This document shows positions 1 through 8,321 of a DNA stretch of 64,000 nucleotides, in pieces. How positions within the stretch are numbered: the stretch's first letter is position 1; each line of letters opens with the position of its first letter. The notes beneath the pieces were generated by a model. The model saw nothing but the letters and a program-made list of their open reading frames with translations. It ran no database searches and was not told the origin of the DNA. The position numbers were made by a program, and so were the translations under genes. This DNA is from Spirochaetales bacterium (GTDB taxonomy: Bacteria > Spirochaetota > Spirochaetia > SZUA-6). The DNA lies in contig JALUUM010000007.1 of NCBI GenBank assembly GCA_027021365.1, positions 124,001 to 188,000 of the forward strand, read 5' to 3'.

Positions 1-1982
1 ATATAAACGAAACACTCGAATCGAAGATAAAGGAGAGAACAGAAGAACTTGAAATAGAGATAGAGCAGAGAAAAACAACAGAATCAGAATTGAAAGACAG
101 GGAACAGCGATTCAGGGAAATGGCTGAAAACATTCGGGACGGGCTTCTGATAATTGAAGAGAAAAGTCCGGTATTTGTAAACAGGCGCCTTCGAGAAATG
201 ATGGGAGTTCAAGACGAAGAACTGACCATGGAGCATTTCTGGAAGCTTGTGGAACCAGAGTGCCTTGAAACCATTAGGGATTTTTTCAGTCAGGCAAAGC
301 AGGGTAAAAATATTTTTGATACTTCATTCTGGATAAAAAGAGACGATGGAAAGAGGCGCTACATACATGTTAGTTACTTCAAATTCGAACCCGAAAACAG
401 GTCTTCAAGAATCTATCTAACGTTTACTGATATTACATCTCAAAAGATAATAGAGGAAAGATACAGGTCTGTTGTCGAAAATGCACACGAGGCAATACTT
501 GTCCTTCAGGGTGGGAAGATAAGATTCATAAACAGTAAGGCAATAGAAGCTGTCGGCTATAGTGGAAATGATATCCAGAATACCGATTTTTTGAACTTCA
601 TACATCCCGATGACTACGAAACAGTAAACACCCTGTACAATATTTACAGGAGAGAGGGTAAAATTCCCGAGACTGTTGTTAGAATCGTCAAGAGAGACGG
701 AAGCATTCTGTGGGTAGAAGCGAACGTTACGAAAATAACCTGGGAGGAAAAGGATGCCGCGCTTGTATTCTTGAATGATATAACTGCCCAGAAAACGGCA
801 GAAGCTGAAAAAGAAAAGCTATCCGAACAGCTGTATCAGATACAGAAGCTATCCTCCATACAGAACCTTGCAGGAGGTATCGCTCATGACCTGAACAACA
901 TACTCACTCCTGTCCTTGGTTTCACTGACCTTGCAATGACGGAGTTTCAAAACCCGCCACAACTCATGGAATATCTTATCAATATAAAGAATAATACTCA
1001 CAGAGCTGCCGATCTGATAAAGAAGCTACTTGCATTCAGCAGGAAACAGTTTCTCCTAAAGGAATCGATCGATCTGAATAAACTCATCAATGAGCTGAGC
1101 CCAATACTGGAAAGACTGATTGAAGAAAACATAGTAATTCACTATGCTCTTTCAGAGGACCTCCCACCTATAAAGGCAGACAAGAATCAACTGGAACAGG
1201 TCATAATAAATCTCACATCCAACGCAAGGGATGCCATGCCTTCCGGTGGAACGCTTACGATTTCAACGAGCATGATAGAACCTGATGATGATTTTCACAG
1301 AAAATACCCCGAAGCGGAAAAAGAGAAATACGTCTCTGTATCAATTTCAGATACAGGAATTGGTATGGACTCGGAAACTTTAAATAATATATTCGAACCA
1401 TTCTTTACGACAAAAGAATTCGGACAGGGTTCGGGTCTTGGATTATCAGTTGTATATGGTATCGTAAAACAGCATGGTGGTATAATAGATGTAAAGAGCT
1501 CACCCGGAAAAGGCACTACAGTCGAAATATTTTTCCCTGCTGCCCTCCCGGATGTTGTATCTGAAAAGGTTAAAAAGATTGAAGAGAAAGAAACCATTTC
1601 CTTCATAGACGGAAAGGGAAAGAAAATACTCGTGGTCGAGGATGAGGAAGTAATACGTTCATTCATTAAAAATGTACTCGAAAAACAGAACTTCGAAGTA
1701 AAGATTGCAAAAAACTCGAAGGAAGCTGAGAGAGAGTTTCTGGAATCGCCACAGAGCTATTCCCTATTAATAACCGATCTCGTCCTTCCCGATATTTCCG
1801 GCCTTGATCTCATCAGCCGGTTACACACGATTCGGCCTGACTTACCCTGCCTCATATCGAGTGGTTACTCGACTGATTCGTATGAGAATTCGCTTCTTGA
1901 AAACGAGAGAGTGAAACTTCTGAAAAAACCATTTACACTCTCCGAATTGAACAAGGTAATGAGCAGCCTTATTGATCTTTAA
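1..1982 (+). CDS. Hybrid sensor histidine kinase (PAS-PAS-HisKA-HATPase-REC), 5' end outside window
   Basis: The frame is open to the left edge, so the N-terminal sensor part is missing. The first TTG or ATG candidates (TTG at 90) are probably internal, because the preceding in-frame codons give a Glu/Lys-rich coiled-coil linker. Counting from the TTG, two PAS/PAC domains lie at about 8-115 and 120-240. The phospho-acceptor is in AGGIAHDLNN (His about 266). The ATPase domain has an N box with NARDAMPSGG and a G box GQGSGLGLSVV. A C-terminal receiver (about 510-630) carries ITDLVLPDISG with the acceptor Asp and a KKPF motif. It is a phosphorelay kinase. The signal and partner are unknown, and no response regulator is adjacent. 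Confidence 0.9.
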   Translation, partial: INETLESKIKERTEELEIEIEQRKTTESELKDREQRFREMAENIRDGLLIIEEKSPVFVNRRLREMMGVQDEELTMEHFWKLVEPECLETIRDFFSQAKQGKNIFDTSFWIKRDDGKRRYIHVSYFKFEPENRSSRIYLTFTDITSQKIIEERYRSVVENAHEAILVLQGGKIRFINSKAIEAVGYSGNDIQNTDFLNFIHPDDYETVNTLYNIYRREGKIPETVVRIVKRDGSILWVEANVTKITWEEKDAALVFLNDITAQKTAEAEKEKLSEQLYQIQKLSSIQNLAGGIAHDLNNILTPVLGFTDLAMTEFQNPPQLMEYLINIKNNTHRAADLIKKLLAFSRKQFLLKESIDLNKLINELSPILERLIEENIVIHYALSEDLPPIKADKNQLEQVIINLTSNARDAMPSGGTLTISTSMIEPDDDFHRKYPEAEKEKYVSVSISDTGIGMDSETLNNIFEPFFTTKEFGQGSGLGLSVVYGIVKQHGGIIDVKSSPGKGTTVEIFFPAALPDVVSEKVKKIEEKETISFIDGKGKKILVVEDEEVIRSFIKNVLEKQNFEVKIAKNSKEAEREFLESPQSYSLLITDLVLPDISGLDLISRLHTIRPDLPCLISSGYSTDSYENSLLENERVKLLKKPFTLSELNKVMSSLIDL

Positions 1983-2029
1983 CAATACAGGACACAGCAC
2001 TTTCAATAATTTCAATATGTTTAAAATGA

Positions 2030-2059
2030 TTGACAAAAAGCCTAAATTGTGATTATTTT
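2030..2059 (+). promoter_or_regulatory. Likely promoter of tRNA-Leu(GAG)
   Basis: A perfect TTGACA at 2030-2035 is followed after 17-18 bases by an A/T-rich hexamer (TTATTT or TATTTT, 2053-2059). The tRNA starts 11 bases further on. The -10 match is weak. Confidence 0.5.
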
Positions 2060-2069
2060 TACTCTACCT

Positions 2070-2155
2070 GCTGTGGTGGTGGAATTTGGTAGACACGCTA
2101 GCTTGAGGGGCTAGTGGGCGGAAAGCCTGTGCGGGTTCAAGTCCCGCCCGCAGCA
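2070..2155 (+). tRNA. tRNA-Leu (anticodon GAG)
   Basis: A class II tRNA cloverleaf with a long variable arm. Acceptor strand GCTGTGG pairs with CCGCAGC with one G-U, discriminator A. The anticodon stem CTAGC/GCTAG encloses loop TTGAGGG, giving GAG for CUC/CUU. The T arm is GCGGG-TTCAAGT-CCCGC. CCA is not encoded. Confidence 0.95.
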
Positions 2156-2181
2156 ATACAACAACGGTAAAACAAGCCAGG

Positions 2182-3585
2182 TTATTCAATCTTTTCTCTG
2201 TAGTAACCCTCGATTTTTTTTAACTCCTTTTCTTCATCAAGAGACAGGAAAGATTTTCTCTCTTTCGACAGAATCATGTGCAAGTATTCCTCTGCATTTT
2301 CTCTCATATAGCTGTTTCCCTTTTTACTTTCCCTCTGCTTCCTCACGAGAATCGAAGATTCAAATATGGCATTCCTGAAATTGGCGAGTGTATGTTCGGT
2401 AGCCAGATAGTTACCGGTTATTCCAACGTCTTTAATTGTATCGAGTGCTATTGTATCCTCATTTACATCGATTCCTCCGTGCACCTTTCTTACCATGCCA
2501 ATTATCTCATTGTCTACTATAGCCTGAATGGGACTCAGTGCTTTTTCCGATTCCAGTTGTCCCACTCCCCATATCACATTTACATCCGAGAAGAGATGAA
2601 ATGAAGCAGCTATTGCCTTTTCCAGGGCATTCTGTTCATCTGCAAACAAGGAATCACTGCACATCCATGACACGGAGGGCAGTTTGTAATACCTGGCAAG
2701 ATCGGCACCTGCCATTGCAAGCAGAATATTCTCGGGTCCCCCTGTAACGGCAAAACCGGAACGCATGTCCATTACATGGGCAAATCCCAGGTTGAAAAAA
2801 CAAGGCCTTCCCTCCTCCAATACCTGGTTCAATATTATACCGCTCAAAATTTCTGCTGTACCGACAACGATGGTTCCTGCAAGTGTAACGGGTGATGATG
2901 CACCGGCCATAGGCTCACCGTTGATAGTACAAGGAATCCCATATCCTGCAGTCCTTCTAAAGACACCGAGTGCAAGGGATGTCCACCTTAACGGTCCGTG
3001 TGCAGTAAAACCTATGCTGATTACCGGTTTCTCTTTCAGTGAATCCTTCCCCGCCAGAACCTTTCCCATTTCAACCAGAGCCTCTGCTCCCTCGGGTGTG
3101 AATACCAGAGCCCTTAGGTGTTTCCTCGTATTTACCGCCATTATTCTAAGCCCGACAAAATCCCTGTGTCTTGCGAAGGTATCCTCGGTACTTGTTCCTA
3201 CCACCCCATCAACCTCGCTAAGATTCTCTACCAGCCAGGAAAAATCAGAAAGATCCTTTTGTGTAATAAATCTTACATCCTGTCCGTCGAGATACAGAAG
3301 GGCAGCTCCTGTCCAGAAGACGGATTCACTTCCGGGGTATTTGACGGAGGATAATAGCCACTCGTTTCCCCTTCTGTCTGCAATCTTTACACCGGAAGGT
3401 GCCAGCTTCAGGTAATCATCTATCATACCCTCAGGAAACAATACTACATTCTCTCCGCTGCCCTCTCCTGCACCGGCTTTAAGCAATTTCTCATAAACAA
3501 TATCGTCCTCAATCTTTATTCCCGTCGTGGAAAGAATATCTCTTACTGCATTATCAATAAGTCCCAGGTCTTGCTCGGATAACAT
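2182..3585 (-). CDS. MttB-family (trimethylamine methyltransferase-like, COG5598) protein
   Basis: The 467-residue protein has the length and sequence pattern of the MttB superfamily, whose members move a methyl group from a methylated amine to a corrinoid protein. There is no in-frame TAG, so it is of the non-pyrrolysine type; the family's MtgB branch acts on glycine betaine. The segment SDSLFADEQNALEKA (about 328-342) matches the family region that carries pyrrolysine in true MttB. It is the last gene of the liv operon: its SD (AAGGAGGT) lies inside the last codons of livF, and the two genes are two bases apart. No corrinoid protein or RamA-like activator is in the window. The substrate is unknown; a quaternary amine is plausible given the linked importer. 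Confidence 0.8.
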   Translation of the reverse strand: MLSEQDLGLIDNAVRDILSTTGIKIEDDIVYEKLLKAGAGEGSGENVVLFPEGMIDDYLKLAPSGVKIADRRGNEWLLSSVKYPGSESVFWTGAALLYLDGQDVRFITQKDLSDFSWLVENLSEVDGVVGTSTEDTFARHRDFVGLRIMAVNTRKHLRALVFTPEGAEALVEMGKVLAGKDSLKEKPVISIGFTAHGPLRWTSLALGVFRRTAGYGIPCTINGEPMAGASSPVTLAGTIVVGTAEILSGIILNQVLEEGRPCFFNLGFAHVMDMRSGFAVTGGPENILLAMAGADLARYYKLPSVSWMCSDSLFADEQNALEKAIAASFHLFSDVNVIWGVGQLESEKALSPIQAIVDNEIIGMVRKVHGGIDVNEDTIALDTIKDVGITGNYLATEHTLANFRNAIFESSILVRKQRESKKGNSYMRENAEEYLHMILSKERKSFLSLDEEKELKKIEGYYREKIE

Positions 3586-3587
3586 AA

Positions 3588-4298
3588 TCAGACCTCCTTA
3601 ATGCCAAGATACGCCTTCTTCACAACCGGATCACCTGCTATCTTGCTACCTTCTCCGTGAGATACGATTCTTCCCGTTTCCAATACATATGCATAATCTG
3701 AAATATTGAGGGCTTTCTGGGCATTTTGCTCTACAAGAAGTATTGTCAATCCTTCCCGGTTTAACTGCTTGATCATATCGAATATTTCTAAAACCAGGTT
3801 CGGTGCGAGTCCCAGTGAAGGCTCATCCAATAAAAGAATTTTAGGGTCAGACATCAATCCCCTGGCTATTGCAAGCATCTGCTGTTCGCCACCTGACAGG
3901 GTTCCTCCCGGTTGATTCATTCTTTCTTTGAGAATGGGGAATAGCTTAAAAACCCTCTCCATGTTTGCTTTGATTCTCTCTCTGTCTTTGATGATGAAAG
4001 CTCCGAGTATCAGGTTTTCTGCAACTGTGATGGTTGGAAATATCTTTCTTCCCTCCGGTATCTGGACTATCCCTTTCTTGACAATCCTGTGAGGTGGCAA
4101 GGTGAGACTCTCACCATCCATCAGAATACTGCCTTTTGCCAGTTTGACCATCCCACTTATAACATTTATCGTCGTTGTTTTACCGGCTCCATTTGCACCA
4201 ACTATGCTCACGATCTTGCCATCCGGTATCTTTATTGATACATTATCCAGTGCAGTAATCCCGCCATACCTGACAGTACAGCCTATCAGTTCTATCAT
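3588..4298 (-). CDS. livF: Branched-chain amino acid-type ABC transporter, ATPase LivF
   Basis: A cytoplasmic ATPase of 236 residues, normal for LivF. Walker A is GANGAGKTT (about 33-41), the signature is LSGGEQQM (about 135), Walker B is ILLLDEP, and the switch His region is LLVEQNAQKAL, characteristic of LivF. It pairs with LivG below the LivH/LivM permease. The SD GAGGGG lies in the last codons of livG. The actual solute may not be an amino acid, because the operon ends in an MttB-like methyltransferase. Confidence 0.93.
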   Translation of the reverse strand: MIELIGCTVRYGGITALDNVSIKIPDGKIVSIVGANGAGKTTTINVISGMVKLAKGSILMDGESLTLPPHRIVKKGIVQIPEGRKIFPTITVAENLILGAFIIKDRERIKANMERVFKLFPILKERMNQPGGTLSGGEQQMLAIARGLMSDPKILLLDEPSLGLAPNLVLEIFDMIKQLNREGLTILLVEQNAQKALNISDYAYVLETGRIVSHGEGSKIAGDPVVKKAYLGIKEV

Positions 4299-4304
4299 TT
4301 AGAA

Positions 4305-5066
4305 TTACCCCTCATCACCAAGGTAAGCCTGCAATACCTTCCTGTTTTTCTTTACCTCGTAAGGCGTACCTTCCGCAATCTTTTTCCCGAAATCAAGTAC
4401 ATGTATCATAGAGCATATATTCATAATCAATTCCATGTGGTGCTCGACTATTATGATGGACAATTTCTTTTCCCTCTGTATCTTCAGGATAAGCTTCATA
4501 AGTTCCTCTACTTCACCCGGATTCAACCCTGCAGCAGGTTCATCCAGTAAAAGGAGTTCGGGTTCAGCCATAAGAGCACGAGCCAGTTCCAGCCGCCTTT
4601 GAATACCATAGGGAAGATTTTTAGGCTTGTAGTTGGAATAACCGGCTAACCCGAAATAACCGAGCATCTCCCTGGCCTTATCATCAATGCTCTTTTCCTC
4701 CCTCAAAACTCTTGGGAGCTTAAGCATCTCCTCGAATATTGTGTACCTTATCTTTACAACATAGGGCACCTTGACATTATCTATAACACTCATATTGTTA
4801 AATAGTCGAATATTCTGAAAGGTCCTTGATATACCGAGGGAAGTCCTCTCATGAGCTGGTAATTTTGTTATATCTCTACCTTTGTAATAAATTTTCCCGC
4901 TGTCCGCCTGGTATATACCGGTGATCAGGTTGAATACCGTTGTTTTTCCTGCTCCGTTCGGACCGATTATTCCCGTTATTTTATTTTCTTCCTGATACAT
5001 TGAAAAATCGACAACAGCAGCTACGCCGCCGAAGCTAATACTTAAATCCTTGATTTCGAGAATCAA
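4305..5066 (-). CDS. livG: Branched-chain amino acid-type ABC transporter, ATPase LivG
   Basis: A 253-residue ATPase. Walker A is GPNGAGKTT (about 35-43) and Walker B is LLLLDEPAAGLNPGE, the LivG-type run, followed by IIVEHHMELIM. The C-terminus is the usual LivG extension ending in AYLGDEG. Its start overlaps the end of livM by four bases (ATGA), so the two are translationally coupled. It forms the second ATPase of the importer with LivF. Confidence 0.93.
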   Translation of the reverse strand: MILEIKDLSISFGGVAAVVDFSMYQEENKITGIIGPNGAGKTTVFNLITGIYQADSGKIYYKGRDITKLPAHERTSLGISRTFQNIRLFNNMSVIDNVKVPYVVKIRYTIFEEMLKLPRVLREEKSIDDKAREMLGYFGLAGYSNYKPKNLPYGIQRRLELARALMAEPELLLLDEPAAGLNPGEVEELMKLILKIQREKKLSIIIVEHHMELIMNICSMIHVLDFGKKIAEGTPYEVKKNRKVLQAYLGDEG

Positions 5067-5914
5067 AGCGCCTCTTCCTTCCTCTTTTTCAGTAAATTAC
5101 CGGAAAAAATTTCCCAACTCCCAAACAACCCCCCGGGTCTGAAAATCGTAACCAGGATGACTACAAGCGCAAGAAGAACATCCCTCCATACATCCACGAA
5201 CCTGAAAAACTCGCCAAAGGAATAATAGACCATGGAAGTTACAAGAACGCCCGAAAGGGAATTCATACCACCGACAAATGTAATAATAATTAGCTTAGCC
5301 GATTCCAACCAGTTAAAGAGATTCGGCTCGATGAACATGATTACAAATGCATACAGGGCCCCACCATATGAGGTTATCGCGGCACTCAAGAGGAATACCT
5401 TTATCTTATGTGCATAGACGTTTATCCCCATGGAAGCGGCTGCAAGTTCATCATCCCTTATTGCAATACAATTCCTGCCAAATCGTGAATTCTTCAGATT
5501 ATACAGAATAAAGGTAATTACGATGATCGAAACCAGTATCAGTGGCAGGCCAACGAGTTTTGGAATCCCCGCCAGTCCCATTGCACCACCTGTAAGCTGG
5601 GCAAGATACAAGAGCGAGGCCCTTACCATTTCACCGAATCCAAAAGTCACAAGGAGGAAATAGTCTCTTCTCAAACGCAACGTTGGAATTCCAATAAACA
5701 ATCCTACGATCATTCCCATTAGAATTGCCATTACAAGTGCAAGTGGGAAAGGAACATGGAATTTAAGATACGCAATTGCAGCCGTGTATGCCCCAATGGA
5801 AACAAAGCCACCCTGTCCGAGAGAAAACAGACCGGTTAATCCAGTAAGAAGATAAACACCGAGAACGAGGATCGTATAGAGGCTTGTTATCTCCAGAACC
5901 TTCAAATAAAACAT
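5063..5914 (-). CDS. livM: Branched-chain amino acid-type ABC transporter, permease LivM
   Basis: A 283-residue inner-membrane permease with about eight to nine hydrophobic segments. The conserved LivM run GLFSLGQGGFVSIGAYTAA (about 29-47) and the cytoplasmic EAA-like loop ROCIAIRDDELAA-type segment (here NCIAIRDDELAAASMGI, about 168) are visible. It lies between livH and livG in the standard order and should heterodimerise with LivH. Confidence 0.92.
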   Translation of the reverse strand: MFYLKVLEITSLYTILVLGVYLLTGLTGLFSLGQGGFVSIGAYTAAIAYLKFHVPFPLALVMAILMGMIVGLFIGIPTLRLRRDYFLLVTFGFGEMVRASLLYLAQLTGGAMGLAGIPKLVGLPLILVSIIVITFILYNLKNSRFGRNCIAIRDDELAAASMGINVYAHKIKVFLLSAAITSYGGALYAFVIMFIEPNLFNWLESAKLIIITFVGGMNSLSGVLVTSMVYYSFGEFFRFVDVWRDVLLALVVILVTIFRPGGLFGSWEIFSGNLLKKRKEEAL

Positions 5915-5937
5915 TCTTTTTATTACCTTTTATTAAA

Positions 5938-6816
5938 TTAAGCTTTTACAATAAACCTCTTCCCGGAAATACCTTCCGGTCTGATAAGCAGAAGTATAAT
6001 AATCGAGCTATAGACGACTATCGGTGTCAGTGATGCTCCGATTTGAGATATCAGGAGACTCTCCGTCGCCCCCAGCAGCAGCCCTGCAATTACACCTCCT
6101 CCAAGACTTCCAATTCCTCCGATAATTGCAGCTATGATCCCCTTGAGAATCATGCTCCCAATAAAGGGATCAACGGAATATGTCATGCCAAGAAGGTATC
6201 CTGTTATCCCACCAAGGATCCCTGCAAGAAAAAATGCCACCGAGACAATGAAGTCTACATTTACACCCATAAGACTCGGTGTTCTGATATCCGAAGAGGC
6301 TGCTCTGATTGCTATTCCTATCTTTGTCTTTCTTATGATGTAGGAGAGAAATAAAAGAACGAGGGCTGAAATGGTAAGCATAATAACATATGTCTTGGAT
6401 ACCGTGAATGCCCCGAGACGCCAGGCAGTCTCCTTCATAAACTCAGGATATGTGTAGTAATCTGAACCCAGCGTAGCTGCAAAGACCTGCTGTACAAGCA
6501 TTGCTGCTGTGATAGAATTTACAAGAAACAAGGTTAGGGGTGCATTCTTAAGCCTTATTGGTCTGAATATCAATTTTTCGATAACCACACCTATAAGACC
6601 TCCAAAAATTGCAGTCATAAGTAATGTGACAGCAAAATTCGGAAAGAGATAACGTGATATAAAGAATCCGAAATAGGCACTGATTGCAACTATGGCACTG
6701 TGAGAAAAATTGGAAAATTTCAATACATTGAATATCAAGCCAAAACCAACTGCTTCAAGGGCATACACTCCGCCAAGAGAAAGACCATTCAAAAGTTGCT
6801 GAAATATGATATGCAT
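5938..6816 (-). CDS. livH: Branched-chain amino acid-type ABC transporter, permease LivH
   Basis: A 292-residue multi-pass permease. The N-terminus LLNGLSLGGVYALEAVGFG is the conserved LivH opening, and GIAIRAASSDIRTPSLMGV (about 167-185) is the EAA loop. The C-terminus ends in RPEGISGKR, also family-typical. An SD (CAGGAG) precedes the ATG. A stable hairpin in the 92-base gap before it probably separates its expression level from that of the binding protein. Confidence 0.92.
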   Translation of the reverse strand: MHIIFQQLLNGLSLGGVYALEAVGFGLIFNVLKFSNFSHSAIVAISAYFGFFISRYLFPNFAVTLLMTAIFGGLIGVVIEKLIFRPIRLKNAPLTLFLVNSITAAMLVQQVFAATLGSDYYTYPEFMKETAWRLGAFTVSKTYVIMLTISALVLLFLSYIIRKTKIGIAIRAASSDIRTPSLMGVNVDFIVSVAFFLAGILGGITGYLLGMTYSVDPFIGSMILKGIIAAIIGGIGSLGGGVIAGLLLGATESLLISQIGASLTPIVVYSSIIILLLIRPEGISGKRFIVKA

Positions 6817-6860
6817 CCACTTCGCTCCTGATACTCACTCAGTTTATCATACATCTTATA

Positions 6861-6888
6861 CGGGGACAGGCATATATGCCTATCCCCG
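6861..6888. promoter_or_regulatory. Stem-loop between the binding-protein gene and livH
   Basis: An 12-step stem (CGGGGA, one C-A mismatch, AGGCA) closes a TATA loop in the intergenic gap. No U run follows on the minus strand, so it is more likely an mRNA-stabilising or attenuating hairpin than a full terminator. Such hairpins behind periplasmic binding-protein genes often raise their level over the permease genes. Confidence 0.6.
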
Positions 6889-6908
6889 ATATTTGTGATT
6901 TTAATTAA

Positions 6909-8102
6909 CTATGGTTTTTTTGGAAGATACTTCAATCTGGCTGTCTTTATCTGTGCCCCGTCGAAGTAGAGAATGGACATAGGCAAATCCACAGGCCTGT
7001 GAGTTTTCGGATCAATATGTATCGTCCCTATGAGCCCTTTAAATTCCGTAGTTGCTTCCATTGCATCTCTGACCTTTTGCGGATCGGTCGACTGTGCCTT
7101 CTTTATCGCTTCAATTATAAAGCCAACATCATCATAGCCGGAAAAGGAATGGAGCCTCGGTTCTACGCCGTACTCTTTCTCATACTTCTCGAAGAATGGT
7201 TTCAGTGTAGGATCATCCATGGAGATGTTGTTGGGGAAATAACCCCCGTCAGCAGCGGCACCCGCAACCTTGTCCATCGGCTTATACCAGGAGTTATTGC
7301 CAAGGAATGTGGTTTTTAATCCGAGTTCCCTGGCCTGTTTTACGGCATTTGCATTCTGTGTTACATAGTTACATATGAACAATCCATCGGGGTTCAACTC
7401 TTTTATCCTTGTAAGCTGGGATTTATAGTCTTTGTCGCCAGCCTGGAACTCAAAAGCTCCTACAATCTTCTTACCTCGCTTCTTAACGTAATACTCGAAA
7501 CCTTTGGCCAGATAAAGGGCGTAAGCATTGGCAGGAGAATACAGCATTGCAAAGGTATTCAATCCCAGTTCATCTATTGCGTAACCAGCTATCATGGCTG
7601 CCTGTTGAAATGCAGAGGGCTGAAGCAAGAAAAAGTAGGGATTTACTCGTCCTGGATTCTCCGGATGTTCAGGATCGAAATCAGGTGTGGTTACTCGTTC
7701 GTCCATACATCTTGCAACGACCGGCACCTTTAACTGTTCTGCTACCGGTGAAACGGCAAGCCCGGTATTGGAAATAAGTGAGCCATAGACAGCAACAACC
7801 TTGTCCTCCTGCACCAACCGAGTGTAAGCCTTTACCGCTTCGGTGGGGCTTAGTTTGCAATCATAAACAATCAGTTCTATTTTTCTCCCCATAATTCCAC
7901 CGGCCTCATTGACTTCCTTCACCCTTAGTTTGGCCCCCTTCTCCGCATCTGTTCCCCATTGAGCCGTTGCAGCACTCAGATCTGCATACATTCCTATCTT
8001 TATCGGTCCAGCTTGCTCCTGTTTTCCCCCGGCAAAAACAAGCGTCGAAGTAACGAATAGCAGTAACAACATCAGCATAAGGATAAAAAGATTTCTTTTC
8101 AT
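6909..8102 (-). CDS. Periplasmic branched-chain amino acid-type binding protein (LivK-like)
   Basis: A 397-residue type I periplasmic binding protein (peripla_BP_6 type). A signal peptide of about 24 residues ends in VFA before GGKQEQ; there is no Cys at the junction, so it is a soluble periplasmic or SPase I-cleaved protein rather than a lipoprotein. The mature start PIKIGMYADLS and the pattern DAEKGAKLRVKEVNEAGGI are typical. It is the first gene of the operon, with a strong SD (AGGAGGT) seven bases before the ATG. Ligand identity cannot be read from sequence; the MttB-like gene at the operon end suggests a methylated amine or betaine as an alternative to amino acids. Confidence 0.9.
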   Translation of the reverse strand: MKRNLFILMLMLLLLFVTSTLVFAGGKQEQAGPIKIGMYADLSAATAQWGTDAEKGAKLRVKEVNEAGGIMGRKIELIVYDCKLSPTEAVKAYTRLVQEDKVVAVYGSLISNTGLAVSPVAEQLKVPVVARCMDERVTTPDFDPEHPENPGRVNPYFFLLQPSAFQQAAMIAGYAIDELGLNTFAMLYSPANAYALYLAKGFEYYVKKRGKKIVGAFEFQAGDKDYKSQLTRIKELNPDGLFICNYVTQNANAVKQARELGLKTTFLGNNSWYKPMDKVAGAAADGGYFPNNISMDDPTLKPFFEKYEKEYGVEPRLHSFSGYDDVGFIIEAIKKAQSTDPQKVRDAMEATTEFKGLIGTIHIDPKTHRPVDLPMSILYFDGAQIKTARLKYLPKKP

Positions 8103-8128
8103 ATCTGACCTCCTCTTCTTAATTGTGT

Positions 8129-8152
8129 GAACGAAAGGATTTTCCTTCGTTC
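8129..8152 (-). promoter_or_regulatory. 5' UTR hairpin of the liv/MttB operon
   Basis: GAACGA and TCGTTC arms, continued by AGGA/TCCT with one bulged base, enclose a three-base loop. It lies between the predicted transcription start and the SD of the binding-protein gene. It could be a stabilising leader hairpin or an operator dyad. Confidence 0.45.
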
Positions 8153-8162
8153 AGTTTGAAAT

Positions 8163-8190
8163 TTTATAACAAAGATTCATTATTAGTCAA
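8163..8190 (-). promoter_or_regulatory. Predicted sigma-70-type promoter of the liv/MttB operon
   Basis: On the minus strand TTGACT (8190-8185) and TATAAA (8168-8163) are 16 bases apart. The start would fall near 8156, about 50 bases before the ATG. Confidence 0.6.
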
Positions 8191-8264
8191 GATTAAAAAT
8201 TAATATTTTAAATTATATTCATATAGAAATTATTCTTCTCAAACAGAAAAAACGTGACAAACGG

Positions 8265-8318
8265 GAATGATCGTCTATTATGAATTATAAATGCAAATTA
8301 GACGAAAAACGATCATTC
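8265..8318. repeat. Nested inverted repeat upstream of the decayed ATPase gene
   Basis: GAATGATCGT (8265-8274) is perfectly repeated in inverse as ACGATCATTC (8309-8318). Nested inside is CGTCTA (8272-8277) against TAGACG (8299-8304). It may be the operator of the adjacent gene, or the end of a lost mobile element. It is not followed by a T run, so it does not look like a terminator. Confidence 0.5.
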
Positions 8319-8321
8319 AAA

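Noticed and set aside
2765..3415. 216-codon frame on the plus strand opposite the MttB-like gene
   Set aside because: It is the antisense of a well-conserved family gene and has no SD or recognisable domain.
2182..3585. Pyrrolysine-type MttB
   Set aside because: No in-frame TAG exists; the pyrrolysine region is filled by ordinary residues.
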